Source: Blautia schinkii
GTDB lineage: Bacteria; Bacillota; Clostridia; Lachnospirales; Lachnospiraceae
Direction of reading: 5' to 3'
DNA length: 64,000 bases
Assembly: GCF_013304825.1 (NCBI RefSeq)
Contig: NZ_JAAWUO010000008.1
Span: 62,001 to 126,000 of the forward strand
The notes beneath the pieces were generated by a model. It searched no databases, had not been told where the DNA came from, and was given only the letters and a program-made list of their open reading frames with translations. Below, in pieces: positions 52,281 through 60,407 of this stretch (position 1 is its first letter; every line of letters begins with the position of its first letter). Both the position numbers and the translations under genes were made by a program.

Positions 52281-52661
52281 ATGCTTTGTTCTATCAATTC
52301 TGGAAAATATGTAAAAACTCTTCCTCACAAGAAAAACTATGATAAATGGCATAAACACCTGTCGGATGAAAATTATGCCAAAATAATTGATGAACTGGGA
52401 AAACGAATTGATTCACAGGAAATCAATACTGCTGGTTGGATTCCCGGGCATGATTGGACGGGAACAGTATTTGAGCCAATATATTATGCGTGTGGTAGAA
52501 ATGAACGTCAAGCAGGGATGTTTTTTGGACTGATTTTGTTTAATTATCTAATGCACAGACCGGATGGTGTTTGGGGATTTGGTCGCTTCGAGAAAGATGG
52601 TGTGCCGATTGAAAGTACAACCTACTTTGAAATAAAGAACCCACCATCGGATTGTTTATAG
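52281..52661 (+). CDS. 126-residue protein paired with the RHH-fused gene
   Basis: Begins directly after the previous stop (GGAGG in its end). Sequence features: YDKWHKHLSDENYAKIIDEL, NTAGWIPGHDWTGTVFEPIY, and RNERQAGMFFGLILFNYLMH. No family is recognised. The abutting genes suggest a two-gene unit such as a toxin-antitoxin or defence pair; there is no direct evidence. Confidence 0.6.
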   Translation: MLCSINSGKYVKTLPHKKNYDKWHKHLSDENYAKIIDELGKRIDSQEINTAGWIPGHDWTGTVFEPIYYACGRNERQAGMFFGLILFNYLMHRPDGVWGFGRFEKDGVPIESTTYFEIKNPPSDCL

Positions 52662-52696
52662 AATTTGAAAAAGTGAAGAAGTATTAAGTTGCTTTT

Positions 52697-52903
52697 CTAA
52701 GCAAAACCGCTTGTAATTTGAGTCGGAACATATTGCTATTATCCACAGTTATAGAGCGTGTGTTATCAATGCCGATAACAAAATGATAACATTAGCTCAT
52801 ATAGGCAGGATAATATGGATAAATCAAATAATCAAAAGAACTATAAACACGACAACGAATAATTTCTAAACAAAATTGATTAGCAATTGTCAAATTCGAA
52901 TAA
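52697..52903 (+). repeat. Misplaced A-type right-end module inside element C
   Basis: 207 bases matching 30442-30648 in order and length: CTAAGCAAAA, DnaA box TTATCCACA (52739-52747), TGTTATCAATGCCGATAACA, arm repeat GATAACAAAATGATAACA (52774-52791), TCTAAACAAAATTGATTAG palindrome, and core AAATTCGAATAA (52892-52903). No left end follows it. Confidence 0.75.
52892..52903 (+). other. att core 5 (internal, variant)
   Basis: AAATTCGAATAA would read Lys-Phe-Glu-stop, one residue from the guaA end. It closes the internal A-type right end. Confidence 0.5.
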
Positions 52904-53099
52904 AAAAATTTGACACGAAGTATCTTAAATGACAGACAGTCTATGTGATTGTCTGCTGTTTGTATATTATCTGTATTTTATTAGTTATATTCAATGACGT
53001 TATCAGTAAGCAGAGGGCTGACTTGAAAAAGTAAATTCCAGTGCAGAGGTGGATTTTAAAATTTTATTTTAGAGGTGCCAATTTTATGATGAGGTATTA

Positions 53100-53128
53100 T
53101 TGTCAGAGGAATATAAATGAATTATAAT
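53100..53128 (+). promoter_or_regulatory. Promoter of the GTPase system operon
   Basis: TTGTCA (53100-53105), a 17-base spacer and TATAAT (53123-53128), about 80 bases before the phosphoesterase ATG. An imperfect CAGACAGTC/GATTGTCTG inverted repeat lies upstream (52932-52957). Confidence 0.68.
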
Positions 53129-53208
53129 TTATAGGAAGGCTGCAATTGACAAATAATGATCTTATGATTTTGGAAAATTAATAAAGGAATCATATTCTGA
53201 GGTGAAAT

Positions 53209-54495
53209 ATGGGCGAGATATCATTTATTCATTTATCGGATATTCATTTTAGAAGAACAAGTGGTAATAGCTATGATATAGATAGCGATTTGCGAAATGC
53301 TGTTTTGATGGATATAAAATATAATTTGAAAAAAGATGTAGGAAATGTGAATGGAATTTTACTGGGTGGAGATATTGCATTTGCAGGGCGAGAAGACGAA
53401 TATAAGATTGCAAATAGCTTTTTAAAAGAAATTGCGGTTAGTTTAGGAAAAGAAGAATGTAATATATTTTGCGTTCCAGGGAATCATGATGTGAATCAAG
53501 ATATTACAAGGCAGAGTAGAAGTGTGTATGTTGCTCAGTGTGATATAGATTCAGCACAGAATTTAGATGAAGCGGATTGGCTTTTAGAAAAATATATGTT
53601 GGATTCAAGTAATCCTAATTTGTTGTATAAGCCAGTAGAACAGTATAATAAATTTGCTGAATTATATGCATGTAATATTGATTCAAAAAAACCTATATGG
53701 GAAAAATATTTTGAATTAGATAATAATATGAAGCTTAAGCTTGTAGGATTAAATTCGTGTATTATTTCTAATCACGATGATCATAAAGAAAAAGGTATTG
53801 ATCGAGAAATGATCATAGGACAAAGTCAGATTCCTAAATATGAAGAAAATATTGTGTGTGTTTCTCTTTGTCATCATCCTGTTGAGTTTTGGAAATTTGT
53901 TGACGTTATACAAGATAGGATAGATAAACGAATTGATGTTCAACTGTATGGACATAAACATGAACAAGCAGTTAGCAAAACGCAGGAAAGATTAGTGATT
54001 AATGCGGGAGCAACACAGCCAACGAGAGGAAAGGATTGGCGACCTAGATATAATTGGGTGAGCTTTGAATGTTTTCTTAAAGATAATGACAGGCATATAA
54101 GGGTTAAAACATTTCCTCGGGTTTTATCAGATGATCGAGACAGATTTACACCTGATAAAGATAATTGTGATATTGGGAAGAATTATTTTATATATGAGCT
54201 AAATATTGATAAAAAAAGAAAAAAGAATTTATATGATTATGAACAGTGTTCTTGTCTGCCAAAAGAATCAAGAATAAAAGAAATCAATTTAGAGGAGATG
54301 ACAAAGAAAATAGGGTATGATTTTTTGGATCTTTCAGACGTGCAACGACTTGAGATAATGTCAGAACTTCAGCTAATCCATAACGAATATAAAGGGAAAA
54401 GTGCCAGTCAAATTCTAGATTTTGTTATGGCGGATGTAAAAAAGAAGGGGTATCTAGATAAATTTTATAAGTTGATTAAGAAAAAACAGATTTAA
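53209..54495 (+). CDS. Calcineurin-like metallophosphoesterase, conflict system effector
   Basis: A 428-residue protein. The dinuclear-metal site is complete: D11-x-H13 (LSDIHF), GGD 53-55, GNHD 91-94, CHHP (H222, H223), GHKH 248-251. The C-terminal ~110 residues are helical (LSDVQRLEIMSELQLIHNEY, ILDFVMADVKKKGYLDKFYK) and look like a small adaptor domain that could recruit the protein to partners. As the only evident enzyme besides NTPases in the operon, it is the probable effector, cutting nucleic acid or nucleotides. GAGGTGAAAT precedes the ATG. Confidence 0.82.
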   Translation: MGEISFIHLSDIHFRRTSGNSYDIDSDLRNAVLMDIKYNLKKDVGNVNGILLGGDIAFAGREDEYKIANSFLKEIAVSLGKEECNIFCVPGNHDVNQDITRQSRSVYVAQCDIDSAQNLDEADWLLEKYMLDSSNPNLLYKPVEQYNKFAELYACNIDSKKPIWEKYFELDNNMKLKLVGLNSCIISNHDDHKEKGIDREMIIGQSQIPKYEENIVCVSLCHHPVEFWKFVDVIQDRIDKRIDVQLYGHKHEQAVSKTQERLVINAGATQPTRGKDWRPRYNWVSFECFLKDNDRHIRVKTFPRVLSDDRDRFTPDKDNCDIGKNYFIYELNIDKKRKKNLYDYEQCSCLPKESRIKEINLEEMTKKIGYDFLDLSDVQRLEIMSELQLIHNEYKGKSASQILDFVMADVKKKGYLDKFYKLIKKKQI

Positions 54496-54516
54496 TTTAA
54501 AGAGTGAGGTAGTATT

Positions 54517-55572
54517 ATGACAGTGGAATTAGAAAGAAAGTTTTATAAGTGGTATAAAAGAATTAATATAAGTTGCGATGAACAGAAAACAACTAATAGA
54601 TGGGATGGTATACAAAATGCGGTAGGTTTATTTGAAAATTTAGTTGATATATCAGGATTACTAAAAATATATTATAGATTATCGTTTGACGTTTCAATAA
54701 AAGATCAATTTGTTGAATGTTTTGCAACAGAGGATAAATCATTTGATGAAACGAATGAAGAAGAAATGGTTATTTTAGCGGGAGGAGTTCTAGCCCAATT
54801 ATTGGGACAAGAGAACAATATATTTGTAGCATATTCATTATTAATATTAGATACATATTATGAGGCACCTTTAAAAGAATTATCTGATATGGCAAGTAGT
54901 GTGCTCTCTGATATGTCTAAAGAAATTAAAAAATCTGAAGAGAGCAATTTAGATACAATAAAGAAAATTGATTTAAAAGAGGTAGAAGAAATTATTTCAG
55001 AAACGTCAGACTTGACTGAAGAAGGGGTAGATAAGTTAGTTACAATTATTAAATTATTGAATGAAAATATGAATATACTAGTTCAAGTATTAGGAAATGA
55101 GAATAGAAAATATCAAGAGGATACCGGAATCCTGAGTTGGATTGTAGGGGAATGGAGTGATATTTTAGAAATGCCTTTAATGGAGGTAAAAAAAGTAAAT
55201 GGGGCTTTTGTTATAGGGGCAGAATTGTCAGATTTAGTAAAGTTATACCCAGGTCCGTATGCGGCAAAAGCGTTTATAAAAAGAATGTTAGATAAATGTA
55301 TTGATGATGTGACGGAAATTACGCTAACAGAATTTATTGATAGGCAAGATGAGAAAATCAGGAGTTTTATGGTGAAGAAGTACGGAAAGGATTGCGATAA
55401 TAGGCTTTTACCAATAATTTCTGCAATTAAAGCATCACTTAGTGTGGATGAAGCTAAATTATGGACACCTGTTTATAAAAAAGCATGGAAAATCAACCCT
55501 GATGAAATTAGATTTGATTTGCTAACATGGTCAGAATTGATGTATCGGGAATGTATGATTAGTACATACTAG
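54517..55572 (+). CDS. All-helical GASH-like protein of the GTPase system
   Basis: A 351-residue, essentially all-helical cytoplasmic protein: FYKWYKRINISCDEQKTTNR near the start, and LLTWSELMYRECMISTY at the end. It has the position and character of the GTPase-associated system helical (GASH) component recalled from predicted GTPase-centred conflict systems, where it is thought to bridge effector and GTPases. Assignment is by memory and context, not by a search. Start 54517 after GAGTGAGG. Confidence 0.65.
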   Translation: MTVELERKFYKWYKRINISCDEQKTTNRWDGIQNAVGLFENLVDISGLLKIYYRLSFDVSIKDQFVECFATEDKSFDETNEEEMVILAGGVLAQLLGQENNIFVAYSLLILDTYYEAPLKELSDMASSVLSDMSKEIKKSEESNLDTIKKIDLKEVEEIISETSDLTEEGVDKLVTIIKLLNENMNILVQVLGNENRKYQEDTGILSWIVGEWSDILEMPLMEVKKVNGAFVIGAELSDLVKLYPGPYAAKAFIKRMLDKCIDDVTEITLTEFIDRQDEKIRSFMVKKYGKDCDNRLLPIISAIKASLSVDEAKLWTPVYKKAWKINPDEIRFDLLTWSELMYRECMISTY

Positions 55573-55591
55573 GATGAGAGGAATCTAATAA

Positions 55592-56554
55592 ATGGACAAC
55601 ATAAATGAAGAAAAAATAGAGGACATATTAAGTGATGAAATAGATCTTGAAGATTCGGATTCTACCGAAGAAAGCAATAGCGAAAGTTCTGATGCTATAT
55701 ATTATCTGAACTCAGGAGAAGCATTGAATAGTAAAGAAACGTACGAAATTACTGCAAGGGAAAAAACTAAGTTAGTGGTTTTGGCTGGACTTGCGGGAAG
55801 TGGAAAAACAACAATAGAAACTAGTTTGTATCAAATGTTTCAGAAAAAAACTGTGGGTGGGTTTTATTTTGCTGGTTCCAATACTATTCAAGGGTATGAG
55901 CAAAGAGCTTTTTTTACTAGAACAAAATCAAGAGGAACAACGCCAACAACTCAGCGAACTAGCCTAGAGATTGGTCGTTCGTTTTTGCATTTAAGATTAT
56001 GGGAAAGAGAAACAGACGAATTTTGTAATTTATTGTTTGCAGATTTGTCAGGTGAAGCATTTGAGACGCATATCGGGCGAGTTGATGAAGTGAAGCAAGA
56101 CTTTCCTTTTATGGATAGAGCGGATTACTTTGTGGGTGTATTAGATGGAGAAATGATAAATAATAAGCGTAAAAGGAATGGAGCGGTAGCTGCAATGATT
56201 GAATTGGCGCGAACATTTTATGATGCAGAGCTAGTTGGTAGAGGGTGTGTTTTGCAAATAGTTTTTAGCAAATGTGATGTGTTTAGCGATGATATTGAAA
56301 CAATATTAAAAAAAGTTGAGCAACGTATTTGTGAGCAATTTAAAAATATGTTTCTCAATATTCAATTCTATAGAGTTGCTGCAATGCCAGAGTTCGTAGG
56401 TAAATTTGAAGTTGGATATGGAATAGAAGAGCTGTTGAAGAGTTGGATGAAAAAGAAAGAAGAAGTAAAAGGTGAAGAAAAGACTGAAATAGATAAATCA
56501 TTATCGGAATTTGACAGTTTGTTTTATAAGCTGTTGGGGGGTACAAATGAATAG
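55592..56554 (+). CDS. P-loop GTPase 1 of the double-GTPase system
   Basis: A 320-residue GTPase. An acidic N-terminal 50 residues (EEKIEDILSDEIDLEDSDST) is likely disordered. Walker A GLAGSGKT 66-73, RGTTPTT (switch I-like Thr, ~114-120), LFADLSGE with D151-L-S-G, and SKCD 225-228 as the base-recognition motif. It matches the double-GTPase type 1 pattern. It overlaps the next GTPase gene by 8 bases. Confidence 0.78.
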   Translation: MDNINEEKIEDILSDEIDLEDSDSTEESNSESSDAIYYLNSGEALNSKETYEITAREKTKLVVLAGLAGSGKTTIETSLYQMFQKKTVGGFYFAGSNTIQGYEQRAFFTRTKSRGTTPTTQRTSLEIGRSFLHLRLWERETDEFCNLLFADLSGEAFETHIGRVDEVKQDFPFMDRADYFVGVLDGEMINNKRKRNGAVAAMIELARTFYDAELVGRGCVLQIVFSKCDVFSDDIETILKKVEQRICEQFKNMFLNIQFYRVAAMPEFVGKFEVGYGIEELLKSWMKKKEEVKGEEKTEIDKSLSEFDSLFYKLLGGTNE

Positions 56555-57380
56555 GAAAATATTTATTATGGGTGCACCGAATGCTGGCAAAAGTACATAT
56601 TTAGCAGCTTTGTGGCATAGTGTTATCCAAACTGAGATGCCAATAAAGTTTAAATTAAAAAGGATGGAGAAAGACACTCAATATCTTTATAGTTTGGAAA
56701 AAAAGTGGTTAGCTGTTGAACCATTAGAGCGAACTGTCATAGGACAGGAAGTGTCAGAATTAACTCTTCTATTAACAGACGGAAATCAAGATTTAGAAGT
56801 GGAATTTCCAGATTTATCTGGAGAGACATTTCAAAATATATATGAAAATAGAGAAATGTCCCAGCATCTATATCAAAAGATTTGCGATGCAAATGCAATT
56901 TTATATTTTATTAATGTGGAGAATATTTATCATGGACAATTAATTTCTGAAGTTTCAGAAGAAATTCGAAATGCTGGACAGGAAGAGTACAGAGAGAGAA
57001 AACCGAGTCAAGATGATCCGACTCAAATACAAATTATAGATTTATTACAAGCCATTGCAGAGATTAAAAGAAGTCAAGTAAAGCTTGGAATTATTTTTTC
57101 TGCATGGGATCTGATTGATGATATGGAGAATGTTAATCCGAGAAAATATTTAAAAAATAATATGAATATGCTTTGGCAGTATTTAGAAGCAAATTGTCGA
57201 AAGTTTGATACGGTAATCTGGGGAGTAAGTGCATTAGGTGGAAAATTAGATGATTTTGAAGAACTTTTGGATATAGAAGATCCTATAACGAGAATTAAAG
57301 TTATAAATGAGAATAAGTCTATTTCACACGATGTCACATCAATTATTGCTGAAATGTCAGGTGAAACAAATGGGTATTGA
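56547..57380 (+). CDS. P-loop GTPase 2 of the double-GTPase system
   Basis: A 277-residue GTPase: Walker A GAPNAGKST 9-17, EFPDLSGE with D89-L-S-G, and SAWD 185-188 in place of NKxD. The shared DLSGE switch II with GTPase 1 suggests the two form a heteromeric switch. GGGGGGT precedes ATG 56547, favoured over 56511. Its stop overlaps the GAP1-like start (ATGGGTATTGA). Confidence 0.78.
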   Translation: MNRKIFIMGAPNAGKSTYLAALWHSVIQTEMPIKFKLKRMEKDTQYLYSLEKKWLAVEPLERTVIGQEVSELTLLLTDGNQDLEVEFPDLSGETFQNIYENREMSQHLYQKICDANAILYFINVENIYHGQLISEVSEEIRNAGQEEYRERKPSQDDPTQIQIIDLLQAIAEIKRSQVKLGIIFSAWDLIDDMENVNPRKYLKNNMNMLWQYLEANCRKFDTVIWGVSALGGKLDDFEELLDIEDPITRIKVINENKSISHDVTSIIAEMSGETNGY

Positions 57381-59310
57381 AAAGACGATTATTGAACAAA
57401 CATTGCATGGTTATTCTAATGGTCATAGATTATTAAGCTTTTCAAAAAAATTCTCAGACAACGAAATAAAGAAGATGACCATTTTAAGTGATTTATCTGG
57501 AAATGAATTCGTAAATGGATTTGAAAAATATTATACAGGATATAGATTAAATAGTGACACGATAGTACTTGCTTGTACCTGGTACGCAACTGAGATGAAA
57601 AGACCAGGATGTGTATGGACCCATTCTTTAATTTTTTCTGAAAATGATTTGAGAAAATATGGGGGTGAGATGGGGGCAGTTTTTTCACTATTTAGAAAGC
57701 CTAAAAATAATAATGATTTTTCGTATTATAATAAATCATTAGAAATTGATTCTGAAAGCAAGTTTGATTTTGATAAACAAAAATTAAAATATTTAATTTG
57801 GTGTTTATGGGGCAATAGGTCACCTTTAGTTGTATTCTCAAATTGTGCTTCTGAATATGAAAATGAAATAGTATATTTATTTTTAACGCAGCATGACATA
57901 TTGGAAGAGAACTTCTCGTTTTGTACAGGATCGGTTTCGTTAAGAAGTATTGAACAAACGATAATGAATTTCCAAATCGCACCTGATAAATTATCAAGAA
58001 GTGGATTTCAGATAGGAAATGGTGTAGTCGAAGCAAAAGAGGAAAGAATAATAAAAAGTTATCCAATGTGGGTTAATAAAGCATCGGAATATCTAGTATT
58101 AGATAATATAAAAGACTTTAAAAAATTTGTATCAGGATTTTCTAATACTTATAAACGGTCAAATTATTTTTCAGCATTTATGAAATTATATGTTGGTTCT
58201 AGAGCAGAAAGCAAAAAACTTAGTTTAGATAGTCTGTTGCAAATGGCTTCTGCAATATTTAATGAAAAAAAGAATATATGTAAAGAAATTGTAGATTTAT
58301 ATTTTCAGAACTATTTTTCATATTGGACCGGGGAGGGAAATTATGTAAATACTCTAAAATTTTTCATTGATAATTTGTGGTTAGATGTTAATAGAAAAAA
58401 TATTGAAAAGATGGTAATGGGAGGCATAGAATCAGAATATGAACAAATTAAATTGTTATTTAACAATATAGTAGGTTCAGAAGAGAATAGTGTCATTGAA
58501 GAAATATTAGAAGTGCTTGCACATAACATTAACTTGAGCCTTTTTGAAGATTTTACTAATATGAAATATGAATGCTGCAGTATAATGATTACATTGAATT
58601 CAGAATATGCTCAGTGTCATGGATTATGGAATCAAAATAAGGGATTTCAGCAGGGAATAATTAGGTGTTTGGATCCCAAGCAAGGTGATGAAACGCTTAA
58701 AAAACAGATAATATCAACGGTTCTTGCAGTAAGTGATTTTGATTTGGCATATGACTTATATAGAGTTTATGGTGAAGTATGTATAAATGTATTTTGGAAT
58801 TACGCTATGCTAAATTTAAATGGGAAAAGTATTAGGGGAATAAAACAGATTATAGGAAAAGATACATCTAAATGTATTGCAATGATAAAAGATAATCTGA
58901 AGGATAGAGAGTGTTTGCTATTTTTGATAGATATTACAAATTCTTATAATTATTCTATAAAGAATATAACGGAAAATGAACTAAAACAGTTATTTAAAAC
59001 ACTCAAACCAGAACTATGCAATAAAAAAGAGCAAGAATCTTTAGCGCGGTTTCTAATACCAATATGTCTTATAGACGATTTTATGGTTGATACGGAAATA
59101 GTTCGATTTGCTTATATACAGGTGAATCGTTTACTAGCGACACAATCTTTTCCAGAATATGAATGGGAAAAATTGGAAGAATTATTGCCGGAAGTGGCTT
59201 GGTATAATAATTGGGATCGGTGCAAGCGGCTCAGAAAAGGTTTAAAGAAAAAAGGATATCAAATAAAAGAACTAAAAGAAAAGGAAGAATTGCCGAAGTA
59301 TCTTTTATAG
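57370..59310 (+). CDS. GAP1-like protein of the GTPase system
   Basis: A 646-residue cytoplasmic protein. The N-terminal ~200 residues show the GAP1 (GTPase-associated protein 1) pattern: IEQTLHGYSNGHRLLSFSKK, SDLSGNEF, TGYRLNSDTIVLACTWYATE, RPGCVWTHSLIFSENDL. The rest is helical with repeated amphipathic segments, perhaps a regulatory or target-sensing scaffold. ATG 57370 fits the N terminus; it overlaps GTPase 2 by 11 bases. A terminator follows at 59453. Molecular role is not established. Confidence 0.75.
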   Translation: MGIEKTIIEQTLHGYSNGHRLLSFSKKFSDNEIKKMTILSDLSGNEFVNGFEKYYTGYRLNSDTIVLACTWYATEMKRPGCVWTHSLIFSENDLRKYGGEMGAVFSLFRKPKNNNDFSYYNKSLEIDSESKFDFDKQKLKYLIWCLWGNRSPLVVFSNCASEYENEIVYLFLTQHDILEENFSFCTGSVSLRSIEQTIMNFQIAPDKLSRSGFQIGNGVVEAKEERIIKSYPMWVNKASEYLVLDNIKDFKKFVSGFSNTYKRSNYFSAFMKLYVGSRAESKKLSLDSLLQMASAIFNEKKNICKEIVDLYFQNYFSYWTGEGNYVNTLKFFIDNLWLDVNRKNIEKMVMGGIESEYEQIKLLFNNIVGSEENSVIEEILEVLAHNINLSLFEDFTNMKYECCSIMITLNSEYAQCHGLWNQNKGFQQGIIRCLDPKQGDETLKKQIISTVLAVSDFDLAYDLYRVYGEVCINVFWNYAMLNLNGKSIRGIKQIIGKDTSKCIAMIKDNLKDRECLLFLIDITNSYNYSIKNITENELKQLFKTLKPELCNKKEQESLARFLIPICLIDDFMVDTEIVRFAYIQVNRLLATQSFPEYEWEKLEELLPEVAWYNNWDRCKRLRKGLKKKGYQIKELKEKEELPKYLL

Positions 59311-59452
59311 CATGGTTGGAATTTAAAGGGATATAATGAAGACTTTTATTTTTTTAATATTTACTGTATACCAAATCGCTAAAAAAGTCTCCTGAAGTGT
59401 GTTCAATTACAATACTATGATGAGAGGGGATATTTCATAGTCTGTAAATAAC

Positions 59453-59495
59453 TGGACCCGTTGGAAAATAATTATTTACTACAGGTCCAATTTTT
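59453..59495 (+). terminator. Terminator of the GTPase system operon
   Basis: TGGACC (59453-59458) pairs with GGTCCA (59484-59489), followed by T5. Confidence 0.65.
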
Positions 59496-59570
59496 CATTA
59501 TCATACTTCTGTATAGAGAAATCTCTTATTCGTAAACGCTCAATAGCGAGTACCTTTCTTTAAATTTTGG

Positions 59571-59671
59571 TGTTTGAGATAATAGTCTAAAAAGTTAAGT
59601 CAAGATAGTATGAAAAGTTTAATACTCAACTTTTTATACCGGGAAGGAGTTAGACTATGAGTTCTCAAACA
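59571..59671. repeat. MITE-like inverted repeat
   Basis: TGTTTGAGATAATAGTCTAA (59571-59590) is mirrored at 59650-59671, with inner AAAAAGTT/AACTTTTT and AGTAT/ATACT stems. About 100 bp. It ends within the 5' end of the following gene. Confidence 0.6.
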
Positions 59672-59678
59672 AGTTTAG

Positions 59679-60107
59679 TTGCCTGATCCGTATCTCAAGG
59701 GGAATAAGGTAGGCAATAGACCACATTATTATTGTTTTGAAGATAATGTTACGGGAATTTATTGGATGATACCGCTTTCTAGCAGAATAGATAAATTTCG
59801 GAAAATAATAGAGAAAAAGGAACAGGTGGGTGTTGGAAAACCTTGTGATATTCTGCATATTGTGAAATTGGACGATAGTCGAGAAAGTGTATTTTTAATA
59901 CAAGATATGTTTCCGATTACAGAGGAATACATAGAACGTGAGTATACGATTGCCAGAAATCATTTGATGTTGACCAGTGAACATGCGGCAAAAGTAATTG
60001 AGCAGAAAGCAAGAAAAGTGTTGGGAATGTTAAAGCGTGGTGTGAAGTTTATGCCTACACAGCCGGATGTGCTATCAATATTAGAGAAATTAAAGCAGAA
60101 AGAGTAG
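59679..60107 (+). pseudogene. Truncated toxin-like protein (5' end displaced)
   Basis: The frame from TTG 59679 gives 142 residues: LPDPYLKGNKVGNRPHYYCF, TGIYWMIPLSSRIDKFRKII, ILHIVKLDDSRESVFLIQDM, FPITEEYIEREYTIARNHLM. It looks like a small toxin-like protein of Lachnospiraceae elements, possibly CptN/ToxN-like, but family assignment is uncertain. A stop (TAG 59676-59678) blocks extension. The good ribosome binding site and ATG (59657) just upstream are in another frame and give only MSSQTSLVA. The inverted repeat at 59571-59671 probably replaced the native start. Confidence 0.5.
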
Positions 60108-60115
60108 TGTTTCAT

Positions 60116-60133
60116 GGCTCTATTTTGGCTCTA
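60116..60133 (+). repeat. Right arm-type tandem repeat of element C
   Basis: GGCTCTATTTTGGCTCTA, identical to 44523-44540. Confidence 0.72.
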
Positions 60134-60189
60134 ATAATTTGGTATGAGAAAAATATCAGATAAAATACAGAGAATATGAATACAAAACA

Positions 60190-60201
60190 ACACAAATGTG
60201 T
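60190..60201. promoter_or_regulatory. Right-end operator copy of element C
   Basis: ACACAAATGTGT, identical to the operator in the xis promoter spacer at 45943-45954. No promoter is seen around it. Confidence 0.65.
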
Positions 60202-60235
60202 ACTGAAAAGTGCCTAGATTATTCCGCCCGCACCC

Positions 60236-60247
60236 GAATTCGAGTAA
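60236..60247 (+). other. att core 4: right edge of element C
   Basis: GAATTCGAGTAA: all changes from the guaA end are synonymous (Glu-Phe-Glu-stop). Confidence 0.65.
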
Positions 60248-60407
60248 GAGCCACAAGTCTTGGAATCAGCTAAACAAGCGGCTTCCGAGACTTTTTCTTT
60301 TGCTCTGCTACTAATTTGCTACTAATAGCAACTACTCTTTTTTTATCGTTTTCATATGTTGGCTTTAACTTTAATAGCAAGAAACCCTGATGACTGCGGG
60401 ATTTCTT

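Larger units (their letters stand above)
44463..60247 (+). mobile_element. Element C: mosaic mobilizable element with GTPase system
   Basis: A 15.8-kb element between att cores 44451-44462 and 60236-60247. Matching arm repeats GGCTCTATTTTGGCTCTA lie at 44523-44540 and 60116-60133, and the C-type operator ACACAAATGTGT is present before xis and near the right end. Inside it, 52697-52903 is an A-type right end with a further att-like core, so C has absorbed part of another element. Cargo: RHH-fused protein pair and a five-gene GTPase conflict system. MobA/MobL relaxase, no mating-pore genes. Confidence 0.75.

Noticed and set aside
44463-52903. Element C ending at the internal core 52892-52903
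   Set aside because: The arm repeats next to that core are GATAACA (A-type), whereas C uses GGCTCTA, which recurs only at 60116-60133 along with the C operator.
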